This document shows positions 31,012-39,673 of a stretch of 64,000 nucleotides of DNA, one piece after another. The DNA is from Oscillospiraceae bacterium. Lineage in GTDB: Bacteria; Bacillota; Clostridia; Oscillospirales; Ruminococcaceae. Every line of letters starts with the position of its first letter. Within the stretch, counting starts at the first letter, position 1. Location: assembly GCA_004555865.1 (NCBI GenBank), contig SFJO01000005.1, positions 35,246 to 99,245 of the forward strand, in the 5' to 3' direction. The notes under the pieces were generated by a model that saw only the letters and a program-made list of their open reading frames with translations, was not told the DNA's origin and did not search any database. The translations under genes and the position numbers were made by a program.

Positions 31012-32277
31012 ATGAGCGAATTGTATTTGAACGCCGAACAGCAGCCCCCGAAAAAGGTGCTGCTGCTTGGGCTGGACCTGGGCAAATTTGACCCGGACCG
31101 GAGCATGGAGGAGCTGAGCGCCCTGGCCGAGGCCAACAACATGGAGCCGGTGGCCCAGCTGGTGCAAAAGCGCGCCGCGCCAGAGGCCGGCACCGTGCTG
31201 GGCGAGGGCAAGCTGGCCGAGGCGGCCCTCTACTGCCACAACCTGGAGGCGGCCGCCGCTATTTTTGACGGCGAGCTGACCGGCAGCCAGCTGCGCAACC
31301 TGACCGAAGCCCTGGGGGTGGAGGTGATGGACCGCACCATGCTGATTCTGGAGATCTTCCGCAGCCGGGCCGTGACCAACGAGGGCAAGCTGCAGACCGA
31401 GCTGGCCCTTCTGCGCTACCGGCTGCCCCGGCTTCAGGGCCTGGGCGAGGCCCTCAGCCGCCAGGGCGGCGGCGGCGCGGGCGGCGGCGGTGCCCGGCGC
31501 GGCGCGGGCGAGAGCCAGCTGGAGCTGGACCGCCGGTATGTGCACCGCCGGGTGGAGGCCCTGGAGGCCCGCCTGGCCGAGATGGAGAAGCGCCGGGGCG
31601 AAAACCGCCGCGCCCGCCAGAAGAGCGGCACCCCCGTGGTGGCGCTGGTGGGCTACACCAACGTGGGCAAATCCAGCCTGATGAACGCCCTGTGCGGCGA
31701 GGGTCAGGTGGCCGAGGCGGATATGCTGTTTGCCACGCTGGACCCCACCGCCCGCAAGCTGACCCTGCCCAGCGGGCTTGGGGTGATTCTGGTGGACACC
31801 GTTGGCTTTGTGAGCCGCCTGCCCCACCATCTGGTGGAGGCCTTCAAGAGCACGCTGGAGGAGGCCGCCTACGCGGACGTGATTGTGAAGGTGGCGGACG
31901 CCACCGACCCCCACCGGGAGGAGCAGCTGGCCGTCACCGATCAGGTGCTGGGCAGCCTGGACTGCGATGAAATTCCCCAGCTGGTGGTGTACAACAAGTG
32001 CGACAAGCCCGGCGCGGTGCCCTTTGACCCGGCCGTGCTGCTGACCAGCGCCAAAACCGGCGCGGGTCTGCCCGGCCTGCTGGCCGCGCTGGATAAGGCC
32101 CTGGCCCACCGGGTACGCCCCGTAAAAATGGTGCTGCCCTACGACAAGCTGGGCCTGGCCGAGGCCATCCGCACCCGGGGCCGGGTGAATGTGGAGGAAT
32201 ACCGGGACGAGGGCGTGTACATGGAAGGCTTTGTGAAGGCGGACGATGTATACCTGTATCAGCCCTATCTGGTGTAA
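31012..32277 (+). CDS. hflX: Ribosome-splitting GTPase HflX
   Basis: A 421-residue GTPase. The N-terminal HflX domain (residues 15-110) is followed by the glycine-rich loop GGGGAGGGGARRGAGESQLE, a coiled-coil (RRYVHRRVEALEARLAEME), and the G domain: G1 GYTNVGKSS, G2 FATLDPT, G3 DTVGFV, G4 NKCD. HflX rescues stalled ribosomes by splitting subunits. I start at MSELYL (ATG at 31012) after AGGGAAAGG. It probably forms a unit with the downstream glycosyltransferase. Confidence 0.95.
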   Translation: MSELYLNAEQQPPKKVLLLGLDLGKFDPDRSMEELSALAEANNMEPVAQLVQKRAAPEAGTVLGEGKLAEAALYCHNLEAAAAIFDGELTGSQLRNLTEALGVEVMDRTMLILEIFRSRAVTNEGKLQTELALLRYRLPRLQGLGEALSRQGGGGAGGGGARRGAGESQLELDRRYVHRRVEALEARLAEMEKRRGENRRARQKSGTPVVALVGYTNVGKSSLMNALCGEGQVAEADMLFATLDPTARKLTLPSGLGVILVDTVGFVSRLPHHLVEAFKSTLEEAAYADVIVKVADATDPHREEQLAVTDQVLGSLDCDEIPQLVVYNKCDKPGAVPFDPAVLLTSAKTGAGLPGLLAALDKALAHRVRPVKMVLPYDKLGLAEAIRTRGRVNVEEYRDEGVYMEGFVKADDVYLYQPYLV

Positions 32278-32324
32278 AAAACCGGCCCTGCCGCCGTAAT
32301 GCGATAGAAAAAGGAGCGCCGCAG

Positions 32325-33314
32325 ATGAAAGCGACCGTTGTGATCCCGAACCTGAATGGGGCGGGCTGGCTGAAGGACTCCATCGAGTCCGTCTGGGCCC
32401 AGACCATGCAGGATTTTGAACTCATTGTGGTGGACAATGGCTCCACCGACGAAAGCCTGGAAATTGCCCGCAGTTATCAGGGGCGGCCGGGGTACATTCT
32501 CATTGAGAATAAGGCGAACACCGGCTTTTCCTACGCGGTGAATCAGGGCATCCGCATGGCAAAGGGCGAGTATGTGGCTCTGTTCAACAACGATGCCTTT
32601 GCCGAGCCGGACTGGCTGGAGAACCTGATTGCCGCCGCCGAGCAGGACCCCAAGATCTTCGGCGTGTCCAGCCTGATGATTCGCCACTTTGAGCGGGAGC
32701 TGGCCGACGACGCGGGCGACTATGTGACCCTGCTGGGCTTTGCCTGCAAGCGGGGCGACGGCCTGCGCTGGCAGCGCTACCTCAAGCCCGGGCGGGTGTT
32801 CTCGGCCTGCGGCGGCGCGGCGCTGTACCGCAAGTCCATTCTGGACGAGATTGGCCTGTTTGACGAAAACTTCTTTGCCTATTTTGAGGATGTGGACATC
32901 AGCTGGCGGGCCAACAGCCTGGGATATAAAAATGTGTACTGCCCCACGGCCCGCTGCTACCACATTGCCGGGGCCACCACCGGCGCGGTGCGCTACAATC
33001 CCTTCAAGAGCATTCAGAGCGGCCGCAACAGCATTCTGCTGCCCTATAAGAACCTGCCGCTGCTGATGCTGCTGCTCAACCTGCCGTTTCTGGTGCTGGG
33101 CTACCTGATGAAGGCGGTCATGTTCCGGCTGCGGGGCTTCGGCGGCTACTATGGCCAGGGCTTTCAGGAGGCGCTGAAGGTCATCGGCAAGATCGAGAAG
33201 CCAAAATTCCGCCTGAAAAACCTGCCGAACTATGTGTTCATCCAGCTGTGGCTGGTGGTGGGGCTGTTTCAGTACATTGTGTACCGGGCCCAGCGGGCGC
33301 TGAAGATCACCTGA
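32325..33314 (+). CDS. Family 2 glycosyltransferase, rhamnosyltransferase-like
   Basis: A 329-residue GT-A enzyme. The nucleotide-binding N-terminus (VVIPNLNGAGWL, VVDNGSTDES), the DxD-like NNDAF, the acceptor loop CGGAALYRKS and FFAYFEDVDISWR (catalytic ED) are those of the WcaE/RfbF-like rhamnosyl/galactofuranosyl branch. Two hydrophobic stretches near the C-terminus (LLMLLLNLPFLVLGYL, FIQLWLVVGLFQYIV) suggest membrane attachment. It probably adds a sugar to a surface polymer. It follows hflX by 47 bases with AAAAAGGAG. Confidence 0.88.
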   Translation: MKATVVIPNLNGAGWLKDSIESVWAQTMQDFELIVVDNGSTDESLEIARSYQGRPGYILIENKANTGFSYAVNQGIRMAKGEYVALFNNDAFAEPDWLENLIAAAEQDPKIFGVSSLMIRHFERELADDAGDYVTLLGFACKRGDGLRWQRYLKPGRVFSACGGAALYRKSILDEIGLFDENFFAYFEDVDISWRANSLGYKNVYCPTARCYHIAGATTGAVRYNPFKSIQSGRNSILLPYKNLPLLMLLLNLPFLVLGYLMKAVMFRLRGFGGYYGQGFQEALKVIGKIEKPKFRLKNLPNYVFIQLWLVVGLFQYIVYRAQRALKIT

Positions 33315-33333
33315 AGCAAACCATAAAAAGAAT

Positions 33334-33405
33334 GGCGGAACGCTGTTTGCTGCGCGGGAGGAGAAACTGCTTTCCAAACGCGGCAGGCGGTGTTTCGCTT
33401 TTTTA
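33334..33405 (+). terminator. Terminator after the glycosyltransferase
   Basis: A long imperfect stem with G-U pairs (GCGGAACGCTGTTTGCTGCG with CGCGGCAGGCGGTGTTTCGC) is followed by TTTTTTATTT. The rest of the gap to nagB is AT-rich, with a weak -10 TACAAT at 33505-33510. Confidence 0.65.
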
Positions 33406-33587
33406 TTTGCACAGAAATGGACATACAGTGAAATTCCCTTGCGCACAACCTTTTTGTGCAAAAAAAGGTAGAGAACGGACATATACAAACCGGAAAAAGT
33501 TTTCTACAATGAAAGATAGAAATCGGCAGGGTGTACAGCCGCCGGCCGGCGGCCTGCCCCGAAACCGAAGCAAAAGGAGCGACAAGT

Positions 33588-34319
33588 ATGCTGAAGATCC
33601 TTCGCACCAAAGACTATGCGGATATGAGCCGCAAGACCGCCAACCTCATTTCGGCCCAGATCATTCTGAAGCCGGACTGCGTGCTGGGCCTGGCCACCGG
33701 TTCCAGCCCGGTGGGCGCATATATGCAGCTGGTGGATTGGTATAAAAAGGGCGATGTGGATTTTTCCCGTGTGCGCACGGTGAACCTGGATGAATACCTG
33801 GGCCTGCCCCGGGAGAACGACCAGAGCTATTACTACTTCATGCACCACAATCTGTTTGACCATGTGAACCTGCCCGAGGGCGCCTCCAACCTGCCCAACG
33901 GCATGGCCGAGGACATGAACGCCGAGTGCGCGCGCTACGATGCGCTGATCCGCAGCCTGGGCGGTGTGGACCTGCAGCTGCTGGGCATCGGCCACGATGG
34001 CCACATCGGCTTCAACGAGCCCTGTGACCATTTCCCCACGGGTACCCATGTGGTGGACCTGGCGGAGCGGACCATTGAGGCCAACCAGCGCTTCTTTGCC
34101 AGCCGGGACGAGGTGCCCCGCAAGGCCGTGACCATGGGCATCGGCACCATTATGGCAGCCCGCAAGGTGGTTCTGGTGGCCAGCGGCGCCGAAAAGGCCC
34201 CCATTGTGAAGGAAGCCTTCTTTGGCCCGGTGACCCCCCAGGTGCCCGCTTCCATCCTGCAGATGCACCCGGATGTGACGCTGGTAGCCGATGAGGCCGC
34301 GCTGAGCCTTGTGAAATAA
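33588..34319 (+). CDS. nagB: Glucosamine-6-phosphate deaminase
   Basis: A 243-residue enzyme that converts glucosamine-6-P to fructose-6-P and ammonia. The family signatures are clear: LGLATGSSPVGAY (phosphate loop), VNLDEYLGL (catalytic Asp), LGIGHDGHIGFNEP (catalytic His/Glu). The length is that of the compact Gram-positive type, without the C-terminal allosteric extension of E. coli NagB. The start at 33588 follows AAAAGGAGC. No other nag gene is adjacent. Confidence 0.96.
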   Translation: MLKILRTKDYADMSRKTANLISAQIILKPDCVLGLATGSSPVGAYMQLVDWYKKGDVDFSRVRTVNLDEYLGLPRENDQSYYYFMHHNLFDHVNLPEGASNLPNGMAEDMNAECARYDALIRSLGGVDLQLLGIGHDGHIGFNEPCDHFPTGTHVVDLAERTIEANQRFFASRDEVPRKAVTMGIGTIMAARKVVLVASGAEKAPIVKEAFFGPVTPQVPASILQMHPDVTLVADEAALSLVK

Positions 34320-34349
34320 GCGCTTCTTTGAAAAAACCTTATGCATTGC

Positions 34350-34383
34350 AAAAGGGCCGCTGCCTATGGCAGCGGCCCTTTTT
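34350..34383. terminator. Bidirectional terminator between nagB and lysR
   Basis: A perfect 15-bp stem AAAAGGGCCGCTGCC with its complement and loop TAT, with T-runs in both directions. Confidence 0.92.
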
Positions 34384-34393
34384 GCCGGCTTGA

Positions 34394-35245
34394 TTATAAC
34401 CCCGCCGCAAACGCCCGGGCAAGGGCCCCGGCGTCGGTGCCCTTCAGCCAGACGGCGTTCAGCTCGTGGCTGCCGGTGAGGGGCGGGCAGAAAAAACGCC
34501 CCGGCGCAGGCAGGTCGGCCGCCACGGCAGCGTACACAAAGCTGATGCCGTACCCGGCGCACACCAACTCCCGGATGATTTTGAAGCTGCTGACGCACAC
34601 GGTGCCGGAAAAGGCCCCCACGGTGTAGCCGCACTGGGCCAGCGACCGCTCCAGCAGGTCCCGCGTGCCGGAGCCTTCCTCCCGCAGGATGAGCCGCTGG
34701 CCCAGCAGCGCCTCGGGGGATACGGTCTGCCCGTCCAGCGGGTGGCCCGGCGGGCAGATGCCGATGTACGGCTCATTGCGCAGCAGAAAACTGTCGTACC
34801 GGGCCTTGTTGAACACACCCTCCAGCACCACAAAGTCCAGCTCGCCCTGCTCCAGCCGGCGCAGCAGGGCGGCGGTGTTGTCCACCAGAAACTGCAGCTG
34901 GTGGTCGGGTGCATCCAAAAACCGGCGGATGGCCGGGCCTAAAATGTAGTCGCCGATGGTTTTGGTGGCCCCGATGCGCAGGGCCACCGGCGGGGCGGAC
35001 TGCATGGCCTGCAGCAGCTTCTGGTGGTTGTAGCGCTGGGCAATGGCGTGCAGCTCCAGCAATTCCCCCTTGGAGGTTTTGTGCAGGCGGCGGCCGTCGT
35101 ACCGGAACAGCACCGCGCCGTACTCGGCCTCCAGCGCCTGAATCTGCTTGGTGACGGCGGGCTGGGTCAGATGCAGCCGCTCGCCGGCCCGGCGGTAATT
35201 CAGGGTTTCGCACAGGGTCAAAAAGGTCTCCAGTTTGCGTTCCAC
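34394..35245 (-). CDS. LysR-family regulator, CysL/YeiE-like
   Basis: A 283-residue regulator. The winged HTH occupies residues 1-60 (RRAGERLHLTQPAVTKQIQALE) and the effector domain residues 85-280 (LRIGATKTIGDYILGP, ILREEGSGTRDLLE). I choose the GTG at 35245, with AAGGAG 7 bases upstream, over an ATG six codons earlier that lacks a site. It is divergent from a YeiH-type exporter gene, the arrangement of CysL/YwfK and YeiE with their UPF0324 targets, so it likely controls that gene. Confidence 0.9.
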   Translation of the reverse strand: MERKLETFLTLCETLNYRRAGERLHLTQPAVTKQIQALEAEYGAVLFRYDGRRLHKTSKGELLELHAIAQRYNHQKLLQAMQSAPPVALRIGATKTIGDYILGPAIRRFLDAPDHQLQFLVDNTAALLRRLEQGELDFVVLEGVFNKARYDSFLLRNEPYIGICPPGHPLDGQTVSPEALLGQRLILREEGSGTRDLLERSLAQCGYTVGAFSGTVCVSSFKIIRELVCAGYGISFVYAAVAADLPAPGRFFCPPLTGSHELNAVWLKGTDAGALARAFAAGL

Positions 35246-35307
35246 TTCGGTGCTCCTTGCCATATGAGCTGATAAAAATACAGAATTAAATCATTCCAAA
35301 CAATAAC

Positions 35308-35336
35308 TTTATTTTATTATAAAAAGGGTGTATAAT
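35308..35336 (+). promoter_or_regulatory. Promoter of the YeiH-like gene in the LysR control region
   Basis: A strong TATAAT (35331-35336) with a poor -35 (TTTATT, 17 bases), typical of activator-dependent promoters. The 35270-35330 stretch is very AT-rich and has imperfect dyads such as ATAACTTTATTTTATTAT, a candidate LysR site. Confidence 0.55.
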
Positions 35337-35417
35337 GCAAGAGCTGTGTTCGGGCCGCGGGCCCGGAAAAGAAACGGAAGCCCCCGGTCAAGGCCGGGGC
35401 AGGTGAGGAGAAACCCC

Positions 35418-36455
35418 ATGAAAACCATTCAAAAAATGCTGCCGGGCTGCCTGATGGCGCTGGCCATTGCGGCCGTGGCCAAGCTGCTGGAAAATCTGGA
35501 GCAGGCCGCCGGTGCGCACTTCATCGGCGCGTCGGTCATTGCGCTGTTCATCGGTATGTTCATCAATTCGTTCTACAAGCCCAACGCCGTTACGGCCCCG
35601 GGCATCAAGTTTGCCTCCAAAAAGCTGCTGAAGGTGGCCATTGTGCTGCTGGGCGCCAGCCTGAACATCACCACTGTGCTGAAGGTGGGCCGTTTTTCGC
35701 TGACGGTGATGGTGTTCACTCTGGCCACCTGCTTCGGGGTGGGCTACTTTGTGGGCAAGGCGCTGGGCCTGAACTGGAAGATGAGCAACCTGATCTCGGC
35801 GGGCACCGGCATCTGCGGCGGTTCGGCCATTGCGGCCATTGCCCCGGTCATCGAGGCCACCGACCTGGACGTTGCCTACGGTATGTCCGCCACCTTTTTG
35901 TTTGATATGGCCATGATCGTGCTGTTTCCCATCATGGGCCGGGCGCTGGGTCTTTCGGACGCAGCCTATGGCCTGTGGGCCGGCACGGCGGTGAACGATA
36001 CCTCCAGTGTGGTGGCGGCGGGCTATGCCTTCAGCGAAAAGGCCGGCGACTTTGCCACCATGGTGAAGCTGACCCGCACCCTGTCCATCATTCCCACGGT
36101 GCTGGTGTTTGCCCTCATCAGCGCCCACCTGAAGAAAAAGCAGGCCGCCGAGGGCCAGGTCAAGGTGAACATGAAGTCGGTGTTCCCCTGGTTCATTCCC
36201 TTCTTTGTGGCGATGTCGCTGCTCAGCAGCGCCGGGCTGGTGCCCGCAGCGCTGGCGGCGGGGCTGAAAACCGTGAGCAAGTTTTTGATGGTGATGGCGT
36301 TGGCCGCCATTGGCCTGAACACCAGCTTTGCCGAGATGAAAAAGTCCGGCATCAAGCCCATGCTGCACGGGTTTATCATTTCGCTGCTGGTGGTGCTGGT
36401 GGCCATCACGGTGGAGTTTGCCATCGGCGTGGCCCCGAACGGCACGCTGGTGTAA
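35418..36455 (+). CDS. YeiH/UPF0324 family membrane transporter, putative sulfur-oxyanion exporter
   Basis: A 345-residue membrane protein with about ten helices. Diagnostic stretches include KKLLKVAIVLLGASLN, SAGTGICGGSAIAAIAPVI, GLWAGTAVNDTSSVVAAGYA and MALAAIGLNTSF. Relatives are called putative sulfate exporters; function is not settled. The ATG at 35418 follows GTGAGGAGAAA. It is a single-gene unit ended by a long terminator. Confidence 0.88.
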   Translation: MKTIQKMLPGCLMALAIAAVAKLLENLEQAAGAHFIGASVIALFIGMFINSFYKPNAVTAPGIKFASKKLLKVAIVLLGASLNITTVLKVGRFSLTVMVFTLATCFGVGYFVGKALGLNWKMSNLISAGTGICGGSAIAAIAPVIEATDLDVAYGMSATFLFDMAMIVLFPIMGRALGLSDAAYGLWAGTAVNDTSSVVAAGYAFSEKAGDFATMVKLTRTLSIIPTVLVFALISAHLKKKQAAEGQVKVNMKSVFPWFIPFFVAMSLLSSAGLVPAALAAGLKTVSKFLMVMALAAIGLNTSFAEMKKSGIKPMLHGFIISLLVVLVAITVEFAIGVAPNGTLV

Positions 36456-36473
36456 GAGGCGCCCAATAAAACC

Positions 36474-36535
36474 GAAAAAAGCACGGGCCTGACCTTCTTC
36501 CGGTTGTTTGGAAGAGTGGTCAGGCCCGTGCTTTT
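36474..36535 (+). terminator. Long terminator after the YeiH-like gene
   Basis: AAAAAAGCACGGGCCTGACC pairs with GGTCAGGCCCGTGCTTTT, extended by a TCTTCC/GGAAGA inner helix. Confidence 0.9.
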
Positions 36536-36569
36536 GCACACACGTTTTGGTAAAAAAGAGGAGAAAAAG

Positions 36570-36735
36570 ATGAAAAAGCGATGGGGTTCAGCGGTTCGGA
36601 TGTGAGGGAACGATCCGAATCGCCTGCCCGGGGCTCCCACACCCCGGGTGCGGAGGAGGCGCGGCCTGCGGCCTTGGGGGGCGCTGCTTGCCCAGCGCCC
36701 TGCTGCTTCCTTCGATGCTTTAAAGATACGCTGCA
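36570..36735. ncRNA. Candidate structured RNA in an intergenic region
   Basis: Several strong hairpins follow each other: GTTCGGAT/ATCCGAAT (near 36593-36621), CCCGGGG/CCCCGGG (near 36638-36658), and GGGCGCTG/CAGCGCCC (near 36687-36710). The region is otherwise gene-free. On the minus strand the series is followed by GCTTTTTCATCTTTTTC, which favours that strand. An 11-codon open frame with a good ribosome site starts at 36570 on the plus strand. I recognise no Rfam family. Confidence 0.35.
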
Positions 36736-36807
36736 CCGGTGAAAAAGAAATGGCGCAGTTGTGAAAAAACGGCGAAAACGGAACGGCGGCGTTCTGCCGC
36801 CGGCCGC

Positions 36808-36860
36808 CGCGGCAAAAAAACGGGCCGCTCCCCGCTGATGGGGGGAACGACCCGCAGGCG
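36808..36860 (-). terminator. Terminator of prfC
   Basis: On the minus strand CGGGTCGTTCCCC pairs with GGGGAGCGGCCCG, followed by TTTTTTT. Confidence 0.85.
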
Positions 36861-36866
36861 TTTTAC

Positions 36867-38474
36867 TTACAGGTTGCCGAACTCGCTCAGGCGCAGCGCC
36901 TCGTTGTGCTGCTGGGCCCAGTTGATGCTCCATTCGCTGGCGAACAGCAGCAGATGGTTGCCCTTCAGGTCCTCGATGCAGCGGGTGTCGCTGGTCAGGT
37001 CCAGATCCTTGGGGTTCAGTTCGTCCGGGTCGTTCTCGATCCAGCGAATGTGCTCGTAGGGCAGTTCCTGCATCCGGATGTCCACCTTATACTCGGTGTT
37101 CAGCCGGTACTCCAGCACCTCGAACTGAAGAACGCCCACAACGCCCACGATCACCTCTTCCATGCCGCCGCCCAGGTCGCGGAAGATCTGGATGGCGCCC
37201 TCCTGGGCGATCTGCTCCATGCCCTTCACGAACTGCTTGCGCTTCATGGTGTCCACCTGGCTTACCCGGGCAAAGTGCTCGGGGGCGAAGGTGGGAATGC
37301 CGGCGAACTGCACATGGGTCTTGCCGGTGCACAGGGTATCGCCGATGGAGAAGATGCCCGGGTCAAACAGGCCGATGATGTCGCCCGCATAGGCGGTGTC
37401 CACGGTGGCCCGGTCCTGGGCCATCAGCTGGGTGGACTGGGCCAGCTTCACGTTCTTGCCCTGCTGCACGTGGTACACGTCCATGCCGCGCTCGAACTTG
37501 CCCGAGCAGATGCGCATAAAGGCAATGCGGTCCCGATGGGCCTTGTTCATGTTGGCCTGAATCTTGAAGATAAAGCCGGAGAACTGCTCCCGACAGGGGT
37601 CCACGTTCTCCCCGGTGAGAATGTCCCGGCGGGGCAGCGGAGTGGGGGTCAGGCACAAAAAGTCCCGCAGGAAGGGCTCCACGCCGAAGTTGGTCAGGGC
37701 CGAACCGAAGAACACGGGGCTGAGCTTGCCGGTCTGCACCGCTTCCAGGTCAAAGTCCATGCCGGCGCCGTCCAGCAGCTCCACATCGTCGGCCAGCTGG
37801 CGGTGCAGCGGGGCGGTAATCAGCTCGTCCAGCGAGGGGTCGCCCAGTTCGGTTTCGATCTTTTCCACCATGCGCACGCCGTTGGCCTTGCCCTCGCTCT
37901 GGAAGGCCAGAATGTGGCGGGAGGCCCGGTCATATACGCCTTTGAAGTCCCGGCCGCAGCCGATGGGCCAGTTCATGGGGTAGGTCTGAATGCCCAGCAG
38001 GTTTTCGATCTCCTCGCACAGCTCAAAGGGGTCGCGGGCTTCCCGGTCCATCTTGTTGATGAAGGTGAAGATGGGAATGTGCCGCAGGGTGCACACCTTG
38101 AACAGCTTGCGGGTCTGGGCCTCAACGCCCTTGGCCGCGTCGATGACCATAACGGCGGAGTCGGCCGCCATCAGGGTGCGGTAGGTATCCTCGGAGAAGT
38201 CCTGGTGGCCGGGGGTGTCCAGAATGTTTACGCACTTGCCGCCGTAATTGAACTGCAGCACGCTGCTGGTAACGGAAATGCCGCGCTGCTTTTCGATCTC
38301 CATCCAGTCGCTGACGGCGTGCCGGGCGTTCTGCTTTCCCTTGACGCTGCCCGCCTGCTGAATGGCCCCACCGTACAGCAGCAGCTTTTCGGTGAGGGTG
38401 GTTTTACCGGCGTCGGGGTGGCTGATGATGGCAAACGTCCGCCGCGCCTCGATTTCCTGCCTCATGGTTGCCAT
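36867..38474 (-). CDS. prfC: Peptide chain release factor 3
   Basis: A 535-residue translational GTPase of normal RF3 length. G1 SHPDAGKTT, RF3-specific VSDWMEIEKQRGISVTSSV, G3 DTPGHQDF and G4 NKMDR are present. RF3 recycles RF1/RF2 after termination and aids quality control. The start ATG has GAGGAG 13 bases upstream; a second ATG three codons in is possible. It is transcribed alone from a good promoter. Confidence 0.96.
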   Translation of the reverse strand: MATMRQEIEARRTFAIISHPDAGKTTLTEKLLLYGGAIQQAGSVKGKQNARHAVSDWMEIEKQRGISVTSSVLQFNYGGKCVNILDTPGHQDFSEDTYRTLMAADSAVMVIDAAKGVEAQTRKLFKVCTLRHIPIFTFINKMDREARDPFELCEEIENLLGIQTYPMNWPIGCGRDFKGVYDRASRHILAFQSEGKANGVRMVEKIETELGDPSLDELITAPLHRQLADDVELLDGAGMDFDLEAVQTGKLSPVFFGSALTNFGVEPFLRDFLCLTPTPLPRRDILTGENVDPCREQFSGFIFKIQANMNKAHRDRIAFMRICSGKFERGMDVYHVQQGKNVKLAQSTQLMAQDRATVDTAYAGDIIGLFDPGIFSIGDTLCTGKTHVQFAGIPTFAPEHFARVSQVDTMKRKQFVKGMEQIAQEGAIQIFRDLGGGMEEVIVGVVGVLQFEVLEYRLNTEYKVDIRMQELPYEHIRWIENDPDELNPKDLDLTSDTRCIEDLKGNHLLLFASEWSINWAQQHNEALRLSEFGNL

Positions 38475-38532
38475 GAAGGTTGGTTCACTCCTCTATTTTG
38501 AAAATTCATCTGTTAAATCGCATACATTTTTT

Positions 38533-38561
38533 ATTCTATCGAAAAAACGGCCCTTGTGCAA
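38533..38561 (-). promoter_or_regulatory. Sigma-A promoter of prfC
   Basis: On the minus strand TTGCAC, 17 bases, TAGAAT, about 50 bases before the leader end. Confidence 0.75.
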
Positions 38562-38592
38562 GAGTTTTGCCCGCCTGCAGGCCGAAAAAGCA

Positions 38593-38625
38593 CAAAAAAG
38601 CCCGCCGCTTTGCAAAAAGGGCGGG
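38593..38625 (-). terminator. Terminator of the aromatic operon
   Basis: On the minus strand CCCGCC/GGCGGG with an A-rich loop, followed by TTTTTT, after the WYL regulator gene. Confidence 0.8.
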
Positions 38626-38662
38626 AAAACACGGGAGGAACCCGAAGAGGGGAAACACACCG

Positions 38663-39661
38663 TTACCCCTGTTTTGCGTACTTTTGAGTCAGCCCGGCGG
38701 CCAGCTGGGCCATCTGCTGGCGCACGGCGGGCGGGTTGAGCACCTCGATCTCATCCCCGAAGCCGCACACCCAGCCCAGAAACTGGGGGCTGACGGCCAC
38801 GGGCACTGTCAGGTGAAAGTGTGCGCCGTCCATCTGAGGGGACAGCAACACCCCGGTGCCGAAGCGGTCCAGCATAACGCCCACCAGGCGGTTGGCACAC
38901 CGGAGGGTGACCTTTTCCACCTCGCCGCCGAACATACCGAACACCTGATTGGTGTAGGCGCCCAGATCCAGCGCGCGGAACTGGGCCTTGCCCTCGCGGG
39001 GCAGGTCGGTGAGGGCCGGCTCCCGCAGTTTGTCCACCCGGTAATGGCGGATCTCCCCCTCGGAGAAGGCGATGAGGTAGTATTTGGAGTCGCTCCACAC
39101 CAGCGCCCAGGGGCTGACCTGATACAGCGCGCCGTTTTTGCGGGGTATTTTCTTCTTGTTCAGGCTCCACTCCAAATACTGGAACGTGACCTGACGATCC
39201 TGTGCAATGGCGCTGTGCAGGGTGTCCACGGTGTAGTAGATGCTCTCGTTCATGGTTTTCACCCGGCCGGAAACGAACACCTGCCGCTGCATCTGCCCGG
39301 CCTGGTAGTCGCTGGTCAGGCTTTCCAGCTTTTTGATGAGCACCTCACTCTTTTTCTTGGTGATGAACTGGCTGGCCTGCACGGAATCCACCAACAGCTT
39401 CAGCTCAGGCAGCTCAAAGGTGCGGCTGGCCAGATAATAGCCACCGCCCCGGCCGCGGGCCAGCTCCACATCCACGCCGCCCCGGCGCAGGGCGTCAATG
39501 TCGCTGTAAATGCTCTTGCGCTCGGCGGGCATACCCGCCTTTTCCAGCGCGTCCAGCAGCTGGGGCACGCTGAGCATATGTTCTTCATCGGTTTTTCGCT
39601 CAAAAATCTGCTTTAGTACCAGCAGTTTGGCCTTCTGGCCTTCCGCACGGGGCATGGGCAC
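38663..39661 (-). CDS. WYL-domain transcriptional regulator
   Basis: A 332-residue regulator. An N-terminal DeoR-type winged HTH (residues 10-75, SVPQLLDALEKAGMPAERKSIYSDI) is followed by the WYL domain (residues 140-215; SPWALVWSDSKYYLIAF is the WYL core) and the C-terminal WCX extension (VTLRCANRLVGVMLDRFG). WYL proteins sense ligands, often nucleic acids. It is the last gene of the aromatic operon, 12 bases after tyrA, so its level would follow that operon. Targets unknown. Confidence 0.88.
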   Translation of the reverse strand: MPMPRAEGQKAKLLVLKQIFERKTDEEHMLSVPQLLDALEKAGMPAERKSIYSDIDALRRGGVDVELARGRGGGYYLASRTFELPELKLLVDSVQASQFITKKKSEVLIKKLESLTSDYQAGQMQRQVFVSGRVKTMNESIYYTVDTLHSAIAQDRQVTFQYLEWSLNKKKIPRKNGALYQVSPWALVWSDSKYYLIAFSEGEIRHYRVDKLREPALTDLPREGKAQFRALDLGAYTNQVFGMFGGEVEKVTLRCANRLVGVMLDRFGTGVLLSPQMDGAHFHLTVPVAVSPQFLGWVCGFGDEIEVLNPPAVRQQMAQLAAGLTQKYAKQG

Positions 39662-39673
39662 GGCCCTCCTTTT

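Noticed and set aside
30247..32109. A 620-codon minus-strand frame that merges SpoVAC with sequence opposite hflX
   Set aside because: Only the last 149 codons are SpoVAC, with a good start at 30696; the rest is antisense to hflX.
36690..36735. GAAGGAAGCAGC on the minus strand, like the conserved loop of SRP RNA
   Set aside because: The opposing strand of the SRP loop (GGUCAGG-type) is absent and no closing helix forms, so I do not call ffs.
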